From the NCBI GenBank assembly GCA_034678485.1, contig JAXDBU010000092.1, positions 13,397 through 77,396 of the forward strand: 64,000 nt of DNA, written 5' to 3'. The position numbers and the translations under genes were made by a program. The DNA is from PLanc-01 sp034678485 (lineage in GTDB: Bacteria; Planctomycetota; Phycisphaerae; Sedimentisphaerales; Anaerobacaceae). The notes under the pieces were generated by a model. The model made no database searches. It saw nothing but the letters and a program-made list of their open reading frames with translations, and had not been told where the DNA came from. Positions 16,536 through 25,472 of this stretch are shown one piece after another (positions within the stretch are counted from its first letter, which is position 1; each line of letters starts with the position of its first letter).

Positions 16536-18407
16536 CTATTCTTCCTTCTTGGTTATGTCGTAAGAGATGTTGTACACGTCCCCATCAAACTCGACGTTGA
16601 CGCGATACCCGGAGTTCTGGAAGACCGCCAGCATGGGCCGGTTCTCGGACATCACCTTCGCGTAGAACCGCTTCACGCCCCGCTGTCGAGCCACCTGCGT
16701 GATGTACTCCAGCAGGAACGTGCCCATGCCCTTGGCCTGCCATTCGTCCTGGACGAGGAACGCCACTTCCGCTGCCTGCGTCTTGGGGTCGAGGTAGTAC
16801 TGGGCGATGGCAACGATGTCCTCGCCGCCGGGACCCGGAACGACACCGACGATCGCCAGGTTGTTCCGATAGTCGATATTGGTCAACTGCTGGACGTCCT
16901 TGTGCGGAAACGCCATCGTTTGCGTCATGTAGCGGGTCCGCACCGACTGCTCGCTCAGCGAGTACAGCATCTCGGATAGCGCCGGCTCGTCCACCGGCTT
17001 GATCGGCCGGAAGAAGATCTCCGTCCCGTCGCGCAGCGTCGCGTAGTGTTCGAGATCCTCGGGGTAATTCACCTGGTCCCAGGACAGCTCGATCTGGTCC
17101 TGGTAGATATAGTTCCTGGCTTTGGCGGCCTGCATCAGCCCCCTGCGGAACTTCGGATGCGCGATGTTGATCAGGTCGAGGACGCGCTGGCGAATGCTCT
17201 TGCCGTGCAGGTAGGCGATGCCGTACTCGGTGACGACGTAGTGGACGTCGCCTCGCGTGGTGACAACGCCGGCCCCCTCGGTGAGCTGCGGCACGATCCG
17301 CGACACCTGGCCGTCCCGGGCGGTCGAGGGCATCGCGATCACCGCCTTGCCCCCTCTGCTCCTGACGGCGCCGCGGATGAAGTCCACCTGCCCTCCGATA
17401 CCGCTGTAGAATCTGTAGCCGAGCGAATCTGCACAGACCTGGCCGGTCAGGTCGATCTCCAGACCGACGTTGATCGCGACCATCTTGTCGTGCTGCGCGA
17501 TGATGTTCACGTCATTAACGTACTCGGTGGGGTAGAACTCAAACATCGGGTTGTTGTTGATGTAGTCGTAGAGTCTCTGCGAACCCATGCAGAAGCTGGC
17601 GACGATCTTGCCGCGGTTGAGCGACTTCTTGGCACACGTGATGGCGCCGCACTCGATCAGCTCGATAATCCAGTCGCTGAACATCTCCGTGTGGACGCCG
17701 AGGTCTTTCTTATAGACGAGGTACTCCGCCAGCGCCTGGGGGATTCGCCCGATCCCGCACTCGATGGTGCTGCCGTCTTCCACCAACTGGGCGACGTTCT
17801 GCCCGATCCGGCGCAACGTCTCGTCGGGCTCGGGGATCGGAATCTGGAGCATCGGCTCATCGTGCGGAACGAGGACGTCGATCGTGTTGACGTGGAGGAA
17901 CCCGTTGCCGTGCGTCCGCGGCATGTTGCTGTTCACTTGGGCGATCACGTAGCGGGCGTTGGCTGCAGCGGCCTGGACGATGTCCACGGACACGCCGAGA
18001 CTGCACAAGCCGTTGACATCCGGCGGCGTCACCGAGATCAGCGCCACATCGACCGGAATCCGCCCGGTCTCGAATTCCATCGGAATCTCGGACAGGAAGA
18101 TCGGCGTATAGTCCCCGATCCCTCGCTCCAGCGCATCACGCACGTTTTCCGAGATGAAGAAGCTGTTCATCTTGAACTTCTCGCGGAACTTCTCGTGCGC
18201 GTAGGGCGCCTCGCCCATCGTCAACAGATGCACGATATGGGCATCGTAGATGTGATCGGAGTACTCGACCAACGCTTCGACAAGATGCTGGGGCTGACCG
18301 CAGCCGGTCCCAACGAAGATGCTGTGGCCCGATTTGATGAGCTTCATGGCCGCCGCAGCGGTCTTGATCTTGTCTTTGTACTTTGCTTTCCAGTCGAATT
18401 CTTGCAT
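16536..18407 (-). CDS. Acetyl-CoA hydrolase/CoA-transferase fused to a GNAT acetyltransferase domain
   Basis: A 623-residue two-part protein. Residues 1 to about 440 form an acetyl-CoA hydrolase / 4-hydroxybutyrate CoA-transferase-like enzyme: GTGCGQPQHL near the start, ISVTPPDVNGLCSLG, IECGIGRIPQAL, and GIGGQVDFIRGA in the C-terminal lobe. From about residue 455 a GNAT domain begins (LRDGTEIFFRPIKPVDEPAL) and carries the acetyl-CoA loop QAKGMGTFLLEYI. The first part moves CoA between acids or releases acetate; the second should use acetyl-CoA to acetylate an amine, plausibly a lysine. It lies one base after the ligase gene in the same operon, with acuC downstream. The fusion is consistent with an AcuA-like regulator joined to acetyl-CoA metabolism. 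The acetylation target is inferred. Confidence 0.88.
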   Translation of the reverse strand: MQEFDWKAKYKDKIKTAAAAMKLIKSGHSIFVGTGCGQPQHLVEALVEYSDHIYDAHIVHLLTMGEAPYAHEKFREKFKMNSFFISENVRDALERGIGDYTPIFLSEIPMEFETGRIPVDVALISVTPPDVNGLCSLGVSVDIVQAAAANARYVIAQVNSNMPRTHGNGFLHVNTIDVLVPHDEPMLQIPIPEPDETLRRIGQNVAQLVEDGSTIECGIGRIPQALAEYLVYKKDLGVHTEMFSDWIIELIECGAITCAKKSLNRGKIVASFCMGSQRLYDYINNNPMFEFYPTEYVNDVNIIAQHDKMVAINVGLEIDLTGQVCADSLGYRFYSGIGGQVDFIRGAVRSRGGKAVIAMPSTARDGQVSRIVPQLTEGAGVVTTRGDVHYVVTEYGIAYLHGKSIRQRVLDLINIAHPKFRRGLMQAAKARNYIYQDQIELSWDQVNYPEDLEHYATLRDGTEIFFRPIKPVDEPALSEMLYSLSEQSVRTRYMTQTMAFPHKDVQQLTNIDYRNNLAIVGVVPGPGGEDIVAIAQYYLDPKTQAAEVAFLVQDEWQAKGMGTFLLEYITQVARQRGVKRFYAKVMSENRPMLAVFQNSGYRVNVEFDGDVYNISYDITKKEE

Positions 18408-18408
18408 G

Positions 18409-20523
18409 TCATTTCTTCTCTAAGCTAATGCGGGCATCCACGGCGATCGAGGTCGTGCCGGGCGCGCCGACTACATAGGGATTGATATCCATCTCTTTGA
18501 TCTCGGGGAACTCGGTCACCAACTGGGAAACCCTCTGGAGTCCCTCGGCAATCATCTCGATGTCCACGCCTTCCTGGCCGCGGACCCCCTGGAGAATCCT
18601 GTACGTCTTGGTGGCCACGAGCATCTGCTTGGCCTCTTCGGCCGTCAGAGGGGCCAGATAGAAGGAAACGTCCTTGAGCACCTCGACCAGGACGCCGCCC
18701 ATGCCGAACATCATCAACGGCCCGAACTGCGGGTCGCGGTGCATGCCGATGATGACCTCCTTGCCGCTCGTGCGAACCATCTCCTGGACGAGCACGCCCA
18801 GGATCTTCGCCTCCGGCTTCTTCTTGGGAATCCGGTACATCATCAGGTCGAAGGCGTCCTTGACCTCCTGTTCGCTCTTCAGTCCCACTTTCACGCCGCC
18901 GACGTCGGACTTGTGCAGGATGTCGGGCGACCAGATCTTCAGCACGACCGGATAGCCAAGCTGCTGGGCGATGCTGCCCGCCTGGTCCGCGGTCGTGGCG
19001 ATCGAGCCTCTCGGCGTGGCGAAGCCGTACGCCTCGATGATGTCCTTGGCCTCCGCCTCGCCGATATCGAGCAATCCCTGGCGGAGGTGCCGCTCCACGA
19101 TGCTCTCGACCTTGCGACGGTTGACGGAGAACAGACGGACCACGCGCTTGGGTCGGCCCTTCCACCGCACGTACTCGCACATGACGTACAGCGTCGCAAC
19201 GGCGCTCTCCGGAGAATCATATTGCGGGATTCCGCCCTTGCGCAGGACTTGGATTCCCGGCTCCACCTTGGCGGCGCCGAGGAAGCAGGCGAGAATGGGC
19301 TTGCCCTTCTTCTTGGCGATCCTGACGAGGGCCTCGGCAGTTTCCTTGCTCTGCGTCATGGCCTGCGGCGTCAGGAGCACAACCGCCGCATCGACATTCG
19401 GGTCGTCCAGAACCACGTCGAACGCATACTCGTAGCGATCGGCCAGCGCGTCGCCCAGCACATCGACCGGGTTGTGCACATTGGCTGCCGCCGGCAGTTT
19501 CTCGGCCAGCTTCTTCTTCGTCTCGTCGGTCAGCTTCGCAAAAGTCAGGCCTTTCTGCTCGATGGCGTCGGCGGCCATGATGCCCGGCCCTCCGGCGTTC
19601 GTGATGACGACCACGTTCCGCCCTTTGGGTAACGGCTGATTGGCGAACGCCTGGGCGAAATCGAACTGCTCTTTGATCGATTCGCAGCGAATGACGCCGG
19701 CCCGCGTGAACGCAGACTCATAGGCGACATCGCCGCCAGCCAGGCTGCCCGTGTGGGAGGATGCCGCCTTCGCGCCGGCCGCGGTCCGGCCGGACTTCAT
19801 CAGCAGAATCGGCTTCTTCTGGGAAATCTGCTCGGCCTCTCGAACGAACGCGTTGCCATCCGTGATGCTTTCGAGATAGCCGGCGATGACCTTGGTCTCG
19901 CGCTGCGAGCCGAAAGCTTCGACCAAGTCCAGTTCGTCGACATCCGCCTTGTTGCCGATGCTGACCAAGCTGCTGAAGCCGATGCCATTGGCGTTGGCGG
20001 TGTCCAGGATCGCCGCCAGCAGGGCGCCAGACTGGGAGATATACGCGATTCCGCCGGGAACCGGAAGGTCGCCGCCGAAACAAGCGTTGAGCTTGTGGGA
20101 TGGAGAAATCACGCCCAGGCAGTTCGGACCGACGAACCGAATCCCCGACCGCCTGGCAATCCGCACGATCTCTTCCTCGAGTTTCTTGCCCTCGGGGCCA
20201 ACTTCCTTGAAACCCGCGGTGATGATGACGACGGATTTGACGTTGACCTTCGCACACTCTTCCAGCATACCCGCTACGAACTGGGCAGGCACGATGATGA
20301 CCACCAGTTCGGGCGTTTCCCCAATGGAAGCCAGGTCGGGATAGACCTTCAGGCCTTCAATCTCATCGGCTTTGGGGTTGATCGGGTAGATCTTGCCCGC
20401 GTAGCCGCCTGCGATCAGATTGATCAGAATCTCGTAGCCTACCTTGCCCTTCTGGCGGGAGGCCCCGATGATCGCAACCGACTTCGGGTTGAAAAACGTT
20501 TGAAGACTCATGCCGTTGTTCAT
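18409..20523 (-). CDS. acdA: ADP-forming acetate-CoA ligase (acetyl-CoA synthetase, ACD type)
   Basis: A 704-residue fused alpha-beta enzyme that converts acetyl-CoA, ADP and phosphate to acetate, CoA and ATP. Order: CoA-binding Rossmann domain (SVAIIGASRQKGKVGYEI), succinyl-CoA-ligase-like domain (VGPNCLGVISP, YISQSGALLAA), the phosphohistidine loop SSHTGSLAG near residue 260, then an ATP-grasp domain (YPVVLKIWSPDILHKSDVGGV, FGMGGVLVEVLKD). No GNAT domain is attached; that function sits in the next gene. Either ATG 20523 or ATG 20511 may be used: GAAAGG abuts the first and is 12 bases from the second. A good promoter lies at 20559-20587. It heads the operon with the hydrolase-GNAT fusion and acuC. 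Confidence 0.93.
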   Translation of the reverse strand: MNNGMSLQTFFNPKSVAIIGASRQKGKVGYEILINLIAGGYAGKIYPINPKADEIEGLKVYPDLASIGETPELVVIIVPAQFVAGMLEECAKVNVKSVVIITAGFKEVGPEGKKLEEEIVRIARRSGIRFVGPNCLGVISPSHKLNACFGGDLPVPGGIAYISQSGALLAAILDTANANGIGFSSLVSIGNKADVDELDLVEAFGSQRETKVIAGYLESITDGNAFVREAEQISQKKPILLMKSGRTAAGAKAASSHTGSLAGGDVAYESAFTRAGVIRCESIKEQFDFAQAFANQPLPKGRNVVVITNAGGPGIMAADAIEQKGLTFAKLTDETKKKLAEKLPAAANVHNPVDVLGDALADRYEYAFDVVLDDPNVDAAVVLLTPQAMTQSKETAEALVRIAKKKGKPILACFLGAAKVEPGIQVLRKGGIPQYDSPESAVATLYVMCEYVRWKGRPKRVVRLFSVNRRKVESIVERHLRQGLLDIGEAEAKDIIEAYGFATPRGSIATTADQAGSIAQQLGYPVVLKIWSPDILHKSDVGGVKVGLKSEQEVKDAFDLMMYRIPKKKPEAKILGVLVQEMVRTSGKEVIIGMHRDPQFGPLMMFGMGGVLVEVLKDVSFYLAPLTAEEAKQMLVATKTYRILQGVRGQEGVDIEMIAEGLQRVSQLVTEFPEIKEMDINPYVVGAPGTTSIAVDARISLEKK

Positions 20524-21272
20524 CCTTTCTCAAGCAGGACCGCTCGGAAAAGCATTTGATTATATTGAGTGTCGTGGCCGATTGCAAGACTATTTCACCG
20601 TGGGCAACACGCTTATCTCGTCTCTGACGACAATTTCTCTTGACAACGTGGATGTCGGCATGTACCAATGGCGTCCATGTCGGCTACGGCGAGACGCTTT
20701 GCCGTGGGACAGGGGTCGGATGGCTGCGCGGGGACAGCACGGATTCCGAGCCGCAAGGGATTGCTGTGACAGGACTGTATGGAGGAGCCTACGAGAACCG
20801 ACTGATTGGAAGCGATGGGGGTGCTTGAACAATCCGCATCTGGTGGCGTATTTCCTGTCGGTCGTGAGTCTTGTCACATCCCGACGACGTGTGTGATCGC
20901 AGGCCCAAGGAGGGCCGGGGATCCTCAAGGAAGGGAATCCATGGGGGGAGCAAGGAGGTGGACAACGATGGTGGCAATTGTTGTGTAGAACGGCAAAGAG
21001 AAGCTGTACTGGTCGAATCCTGGTAACATGAAACCGTGTACGCACTTCTTGCCGTGCGTTATTGCGAGTGAAGCTTTCTTCTGCGATTCGCCCTTACCGT
21101 CTGTCGTGGCGCAGAGTTTCTGTGACATGATGAGGGGGAGCGAGTTTTCTGCATGCGCCGGGAGATGATGCAATCCGAGGACGGGTATTCTTCGGGGATG
21201 CAGGCAGAATTGGCGAGCAGGGAAAGCCCTGATCCAATGTGCGGCGGCACGAGTGCAGAAAGAGGTATGTCT
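20524..21272. other. Long intergenic region / possible leader of the first PEP-CTERM gene
   Basis: No gene of known family is visible in these 749 bases. Besides the minus-strand promoter at 20559-20587, the plus strand offers TTGACA (20640-20645) with a 17-base spacer and TACCAA (20663-20668), a weak match that would give a leader of about 600 bases. A GGCCC...GGGCC hairpin lies near 20903. A good Shine-Dalgarno (AAGGAGG, near 20951) precedes a six-codon frame ending in TAG. None of this is firm. Confidence 0.4.
20559..20587 (-). promoter_or_regulatory. Sigma70-type promoter of the acetate-CoA ligase operon
   Basis: On the minus strand TTGCAA (20582-20587), a 17-base spacer and a perfect TATAAT (20559-20564) face the ligase gene. 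The leader is about 30-45 bases, depending on which ATG is used. Confidence 0.75.
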
Positions 21273-21992
21273 ATGAACAAGACGTTGCTCGTCGCCGTGT
21301 TGATCGCCGGTCTTTGTCCCCGCCTGCTCCAGGCGGCGCCCACTTCATATACAGGCACGCTCACATGGACCAACGACGCCCTCAACACCCCCCTGTCCGT
21401 GAACAGCGTGGGTGCCGATGCCGGATGGTTCTCCTCGGACACTTCCGTCAGTTGGACGGTGGACAACACCACCACACCGGGTCTGTGGCACTACGAATAC
21501 ACGATCACGGTCCGTGATGGAGGGACTCTGTCGACCGACATCCAGTGTGTGATCCTGGAGACATCACCCACATTCTTTTGGGATAACTTGATTTCCACAA
21601 GTACAGCGCCCGCCGATTGGCTCGCGAGCGTGGATATCGGTTCGTTCAGTCGATGGGACAACCAGAACCTGCCGAGCGACAGCATCTATGGCGTCATGTT
21701 CTGCACATCAACTGTCGATCCAACGACGCTCACCATCAGCTTTGACTCGGATCGCGAGCCGGTCTGGGGCGACATTTACGTGCGCAGCTTCACAGACAAC
21801 GGAAGTTACAATACACTGAGCAACAGGGGAGGGCCGGACACGGACCCCGATGACGCAGCAAGCAGTGGAAGCGTCAAGAACCACCTTCTCGTTCCAGACA
21901 CTGTGGGCACGGTACCCGCCCCTGGGGCGGTGCTGCTGAGCACACTGGGCGTGTCCTTGACGCAATGGCTCCGATGGAGGCGCCGGCTCTGA
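21273..21992 (+). CDS. Secreted PEP-CTERM-type protein (PAPGA variant)
   Basis: A 239-residue protein starting at ATG 21273 (AGAGG seven bases upstream; ATG 21267 is too close to it). It has a signal peptide (MNKTLLVAVLIAGL...LQAA), a threonine/serine-rich extracellular body of about 190 residues with no known fold, and a C-terminal sorting tail. The tail is VPAPGAVLL, then a hydrophobic helix, then RWRRRL. This tripartite end is the PEP-CTERM plan, with PAPGA in place of the usual PEP box, as in other Phycisphaerae. An exosortase would cut the tail and attach the protein to the cell surface or polysaccharide; none is encoded in the window. It converges with a second such gene. Function unknown. 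Confidence 0.8.
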   Translation: MNKTLLVAVLIAGLCPRLLQAAPTSYTGTLTWTNDALNTPLSVNSVGADAGWFSSDTSVSWTVDNTTTPGLWHYEYTITVRDGGTLSTDIQCVILETSPTFFWDNLISTSTAPADWLASVDIGSFSRWDNQNLPSDSIYGVMFCTSTVDPTTLTISFDSDREPVWGDIYVRSFTDNGSYNTLSNRGGPDTDPDDAASSGSVKNHLLVPDTVGTVPAPGAVLLSTLGVSLTQWLRWRRRL

Positions 21993-22265
21993 ACCTGAAC
22001 TCGCACGAGCGAGAAGACACCACAAGCGCTTGTCCAGACGCACTGGAACACCCTGCATGACGAGCCCTTGGGTGGCTGTGCATCCAACGAAGGGATGGAC
22101 AGACAACTCCCCTTCCCACCGGGGTGGCTCGGAGTATTTCCGAATCACCCCGGTGTGCATGGCGTGCCGGGTTACCTCTATCCAGCACGCCTGAGCGACG
22201 AAAGAACCAAGGATGGAGATGGATCAAACCAGCTCCATTTGCCAAGGAGACTGACTGCCGACTGT

Positions 22266-22955
22266 TTACAGGACGCGGTTCCGGCGAAGCCAGCCAACAA
22301 GCCCAGTACCCAGGCAACCCAGGACAATGGCACCCGGAGCGGGAATCACCGGTTCCGGTGTGGTCGTCTCTTCGTCAGCATATGCCTCGCCACTGGCCGT
22401 GACCGTCAGGAGTAGAGTACCATGGTTGCTGGTACCCGTACTGCGCAGGGGCGTTTTGACTGAGATGGAACCTGTGATCGGTCCTGTGATCGCGCTGTCA
22501 ATATCCGCGCCATCCTCGACACGCAGGATTCCGGTGGTGGCGAAATCACTATCCACAACGGCGCCTTGATTGTTCAGAATCGCGAGTGTCACGGTGACCT
22601 CGCCCTCCGCCCAGTCACCAGGAATATCAGTGAATAGATCAGCCTCCATGCTGAAATCCAGGATATAGGTCGACTGAGTACTGGTGGAATGTGATGCCGC
22701 CCAGGAGATTGACCACGATTGGCTGATAGGGGGGTCGAGCTCATCTTCCACGGGGACACCGTCGGGATCCGTGTCCAGAGCATCGATAAGCTCCAAGGTG
22801 CCAATGCCAAGATCAACTGGCGAACTCCACGCCTCATAGCCGGTCTTGTCCAGTGATGCGCCGCTGACCATGAAATGGGTTTCGGATGCACGGCTTGTAG
22901 CAGTCAGTCCGAAGACCATTGCCGCAGCCATGCTCAATACAAATGACTTTCTCAT
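22266..22955 (-). CDS. Secreted PEP-CTERM-type protein (PAPGA variant)
   Basis: A 229-residue protein starting at ATG 22955 behind AAGGAAGAG. The signal peptide (MRKSFVLSMAAAMVFGLTA) leads to an acidic, beta-rich body of about 170 residues with no family I recognise. The C-terminal sorting tail is VIPAPGAIVLG, then a helix, then WLRRNRVL. The tail closely resembles that of the convergent gene at 21273-21992, while the bodies are unrelated, so the two share an export and anchoring route rather than a function. A strong promoter about 610 bases upstream may drive it with a long leader. Confidence 0.8.
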   Translation of the reverse strand: MRKSFVLSMAAAMVFGLTATSRASETHFMVSGASLDKTGYEAWSSPVDLGIGTLELIDALDTDPDGVPVEDELDPPISQSWSISWAASHSTSTQSTYILDFSMEADLFTDIPGDWAEGEVTVTLAILNNQGAVVDSDFATTGILRVEDGADIDSAITGPITGSISVKTPLRSTGTSNHGTLLLTVTASGEAYADEETTTPEPVIPAPGAIVLGCLGTGLVGWLRRNRVL

Positions 22956-24004
22956 CTTCTCTTCCTTATAACACTCAATACCGCTCTTCGCTACCAGGCC
23001 CAAAAGGCCTTTAGATGGTGCCTACGCAAGCAGCCGCCATAACGAATGCGACTTCTCTGCCTTGCACCCTCCTACTACATGGAGCACAGGGTCCTGCAAT
23101 CAGGACCATCCTGGGGGGTCGTGAACCGTCCAGCCACGATAAGAAATCGACACAAGGCCGGAGCGGCAATGGAGCAACGAAAGCGATGGGCAGCCACCGG
23201 AACCGGGCCATCCCGCAGAACCGGCGCCGACGTCCGCACACCCATGCCTCCTTTGACCTTTCGCCAGGAGCGCTCTATCCATACGAATACAATTGCCATG
23301 ACACTGCCGGCTCTCTCCCGAGAGCCAGAATGACCGGGGGACTCAAACACGTAGATGTCCCCGCGAACAAGAGCACAACAACAGGCAACTCTATGGTCCC
23401 TGCCTCTCTGCACACACCTCCTTTCCGACACATACGCCGAGGTAACGCAGGCATCTGCTCGGCGCACATCATGTGGAACATGAAACAGACCATCCTCCCT
23501 GGCGTGCGATCCCGATTGCCTGATAGGATGATTCTCCTCCTCCAGTGAGGCACCCTCGCAATACACGTTCTTCATAATACACCTTCATCACACCCGATGT
23601 CAAGTAAATCAGCAAGATTTAGGCGCTCTAACAAAGCCTGAGGAAGCAGCAGTCAATCGCCCAGTACTCCATCAGGTACGAGGCAGTGGTCTGATAGCAT
23701 GGAGGACGTGGCCATGGGCAAACCACGGCCGGCCAACAGACTACGAGTTATGCCAAAGACAAGCACGCCCTGGGAGCATCAGCCTGGCGAGACGGGCTGC
23801 GGCAGCGGTATGACCTGCCGGCGGCGAATCCTACGGTTTTGCTGGAGTTCCGGAGAGAGAACATGCAGCCGCCTCTCACTGCGGCATCCGCAGCAGGAGA
23901 ATTGAATGAGGCTTTACTTTTCCGGGGTTCGACGGCCTAATAGAGGAGAGGTTACGGAGACCTTGACGGAGCCGAAAACCCTGTTTAGATGGATCGAAAG
24001 GCCG
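22956..24004. other. Long gene-poor region upstream of mltA
   Basis: About 1 kb with no gene of known family. It contains a strong minus-strand promoter (23574-23603) and a 7-bp hairpin GGCTCTC/GAGAGCC (23309-23326). It also holds a 78-codon open frame without a start codon (23698-23940, plus) whose codon choice looks partly gene-like and which may be a remnant. Other frames lack family resemblance. AGGAGA before an ATG at 23906 offers an earlier start for mltA, but that would bury its signal peptide. Confidence 0.4.
23574..23603 (-). promoter_or_regulatory. Sigma70-type promoter facing the second PEP-CTERM gene
   Basis: On the minus strand TTGACA (23598-23603), an 18-base spacer and TATTAT (23574-23579). 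The first family-like gene downstream begins at 22955, about 610 bases away, so the transcript has a long leader or carries an unrecognised small gene or RNA. Confidence 0.6.
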
Positions 24005-25294
24005 ATGATGAGAAGGATAACAGTGCCCACAGTGCTGTTGGCAGGGGTCATATTGACAGGTTGTCAGACGAAGCGGTCTGCGATCAAGCCGCAGTACGAT
24101 CGTCCCCTACCGCCAGGAGAATTGGCCCTCCGCAAGATCGAAGACCCGAGCCTGTACCCGGATTTCACAAGTGGCTGGCGAAATCTGGACAGTCTCAAGG
24201 CCGCGATCCGCAACAGCTTGAACTACCTTGGCAAGCCGTCGAGCAAGCAGCACTTCCCCTACGACCAGATCAGTCACCCCCACGTGGTCGCCACCTTGGA
24301 GGAGTTCCTCAGACTGCTCGATTCCGGCGTCCGGGCCGAGGAAATCAACGGCCTGATTGCTGCCGGCTTCGACGTCTACGAGTCTGTCGGTTGCGACGAT
24401 CAAGGCACTGTCCTGTTCACTGGCTACTACACGCCCATCTTCTCCGGCTCGCGTCAACAGACCGCCGAGTTTCAGTATCCTCTGTACAAGGTGCCGACGG
24501 ATTTGGTGAAAGGACCGGACGGCGAGACGCTCGGCCGCCGCGGCGCAGACGGGCGGATTACGCCGTACCCGCCGCGCGCGGAGATCGAAGAATCCGCCAT
24601 GCTCCGAGGACAGGAGTTGATCTGGTTGAGCGATCCCTTCGAGGCCTATATCGCCCATGTGCAGGGCTCCGCCAAGATCCGGCTGCCTAACGGTCAAATC
24701 GTGACGGTGGGCTACGCCGCCAACAACGGCCACGAGTACGTCAGTGTGTCGGAGCGTCTCGTGACCGAGGGGGAGATTCCCTCCGACCGAATCAGTCTGG
24801 CCGCCATGATCGACTACTTCAAGGAACACCCCAACGAAGTGAACACCTACGTGCGGGCCAACCCCCGCTACGTGTTCTTCCAGAGCGGCGACGACACGCC
24901 GCGAGGCAGCCTCAACGAGCCGGTGATTCCCTGGAGGACAATCGCCACCGACAAATCCATCTTCCCCCGGGCTTGCCTGGCGTTCCTCTCGACGACACTG
25001 TCCTCGATCCAGGAGGGCCAGGTGTCCGTTGGGCCGTACCATGGCTTTGCTCTCGACCAGGACACCGGCGGCGCCATCCGCGCCCCAGGCCGCTGTGACA
25101 TCTACATGGGCGAAGGCGACGAAGCCGGGCAACTGGCCGGACAGACCTATCAGGAAGGCCGGCTCTACTACCTGTTTCTCAGATCGGAATCCCTCTCGCC
25201 CGAGCCGATGACCGGCACCGATCCTGCCCCCAGCGGCAGCCAACAGACGGTCCCGCCGTCAAACACAACGCCTGCTCCTGCGCAGACCGACTGA
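24005..25294 (+). CDS. mltA: Membrane-bound lytic murein transglycosylase A (MltA family lipoprotein)
   Basis: A 429-residue protein cutting the glycan strands of peptidoglycan with formation of 1,6-anhydro ends. The lipobox LTGC follows a short signal peptide (MMRRITVPTVLLAGVILTGC), which makes ATG 24005 or 24008 the likely start; GAAAGG lies upstream. The MltA domain contains LFTGYYTPIFSGS, QGSAKIRLPNGQ, and the catalytic-aspartate region FALDQDTGGAIRAPGRCDIYMG, followed by the family's 3D-type end. A Thr/Pro-rich tail closes the protein. Its presence shows that this planctomycete has a peptidoglycan sacculus to remodel. It is monocistronic, with a terminator-like hairpin 45 bases after the stop. 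Confidence 0.93.
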   Translation: MMRRITVPTVLLAGVILTGCQTKRSAIKPQYDRPLPPGELALRKIEDPSLYPDFTSGWRNLDSLKAAIRNSLNYLGKPSSKQHFPYDQISHPHVVATLEEFLRLLDSGVRAEEINGLIAAGFDVYESVGCDDQGTVLFTGYYTPIFSGSRQQTAEFQYPLYKVPTDLVKGPDGETLGRRGADGRITPYPPRAEIEESAMLRGQELIWLSDPFEAYIAHVQGSAKIRLPNGQIVTVGYAANNGHEYVSVSERLVTEGEIPSDRISLAAMIDYFKEHPNEVNTYVRANPRYVFFQSGDDTPRGSLNEPVIPWRTIATDKSIFPRACLAFLSTTLSSIQEGQVSVGPYHGFALDQDTGGAIRAPGRCDIYMGEGDEAGQLAGQTYQEGRLYYLFLRSESLSPEPMTGTDPAPSGSQQTVPPSNTTPAPAQTD

Positions 25295-25338
25295 TAAGCG
25301 CCGTGTCATGAGCCGAAGGCCACTGCTTCAGGTAAGAG

Positions 25339-25370
25339 AAAGGCCCCGCAGTGTTCCGCAGGGCCTTTGT
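25339..25370 (+). terminator. Terminator-like hairpin after mltA
   Basis: AAAGGCCC (25339-25346) pairs with GGGCCTTT (25361-25368). The stem ends in TTTG, a short U-tract. It probably serves both mltA and the convergent cold-shock genes. Confidence 0.6.
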
Positions 25371-25472
25371 ACTCACAGATTGGGTCATGCTCTCGTCGCG
25401 AGACGGCGTCTGGAACGCCCGTGCAGGCGTCAAACCGCGATCGACGCACGCTCGCGCGTCCTACGCCGGTAC

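Noticed and set aside
22995..23045. A TGGC...TTGC pair resembling a sigma54 promoter before the second PEP-CTERM gene
   Set aside because: The spacing between the GG and GC doublets is one base too short, and sigma54 promoters tolerate little variation.
23075..23575. A 166-codon minus-strand frame downstream of the strong promoter
   Set aside because: It starts at an ATG just after the promoter but has no ribosome-binding site, rare codon choice and no family resemblance; kept only as part of the possible leader.
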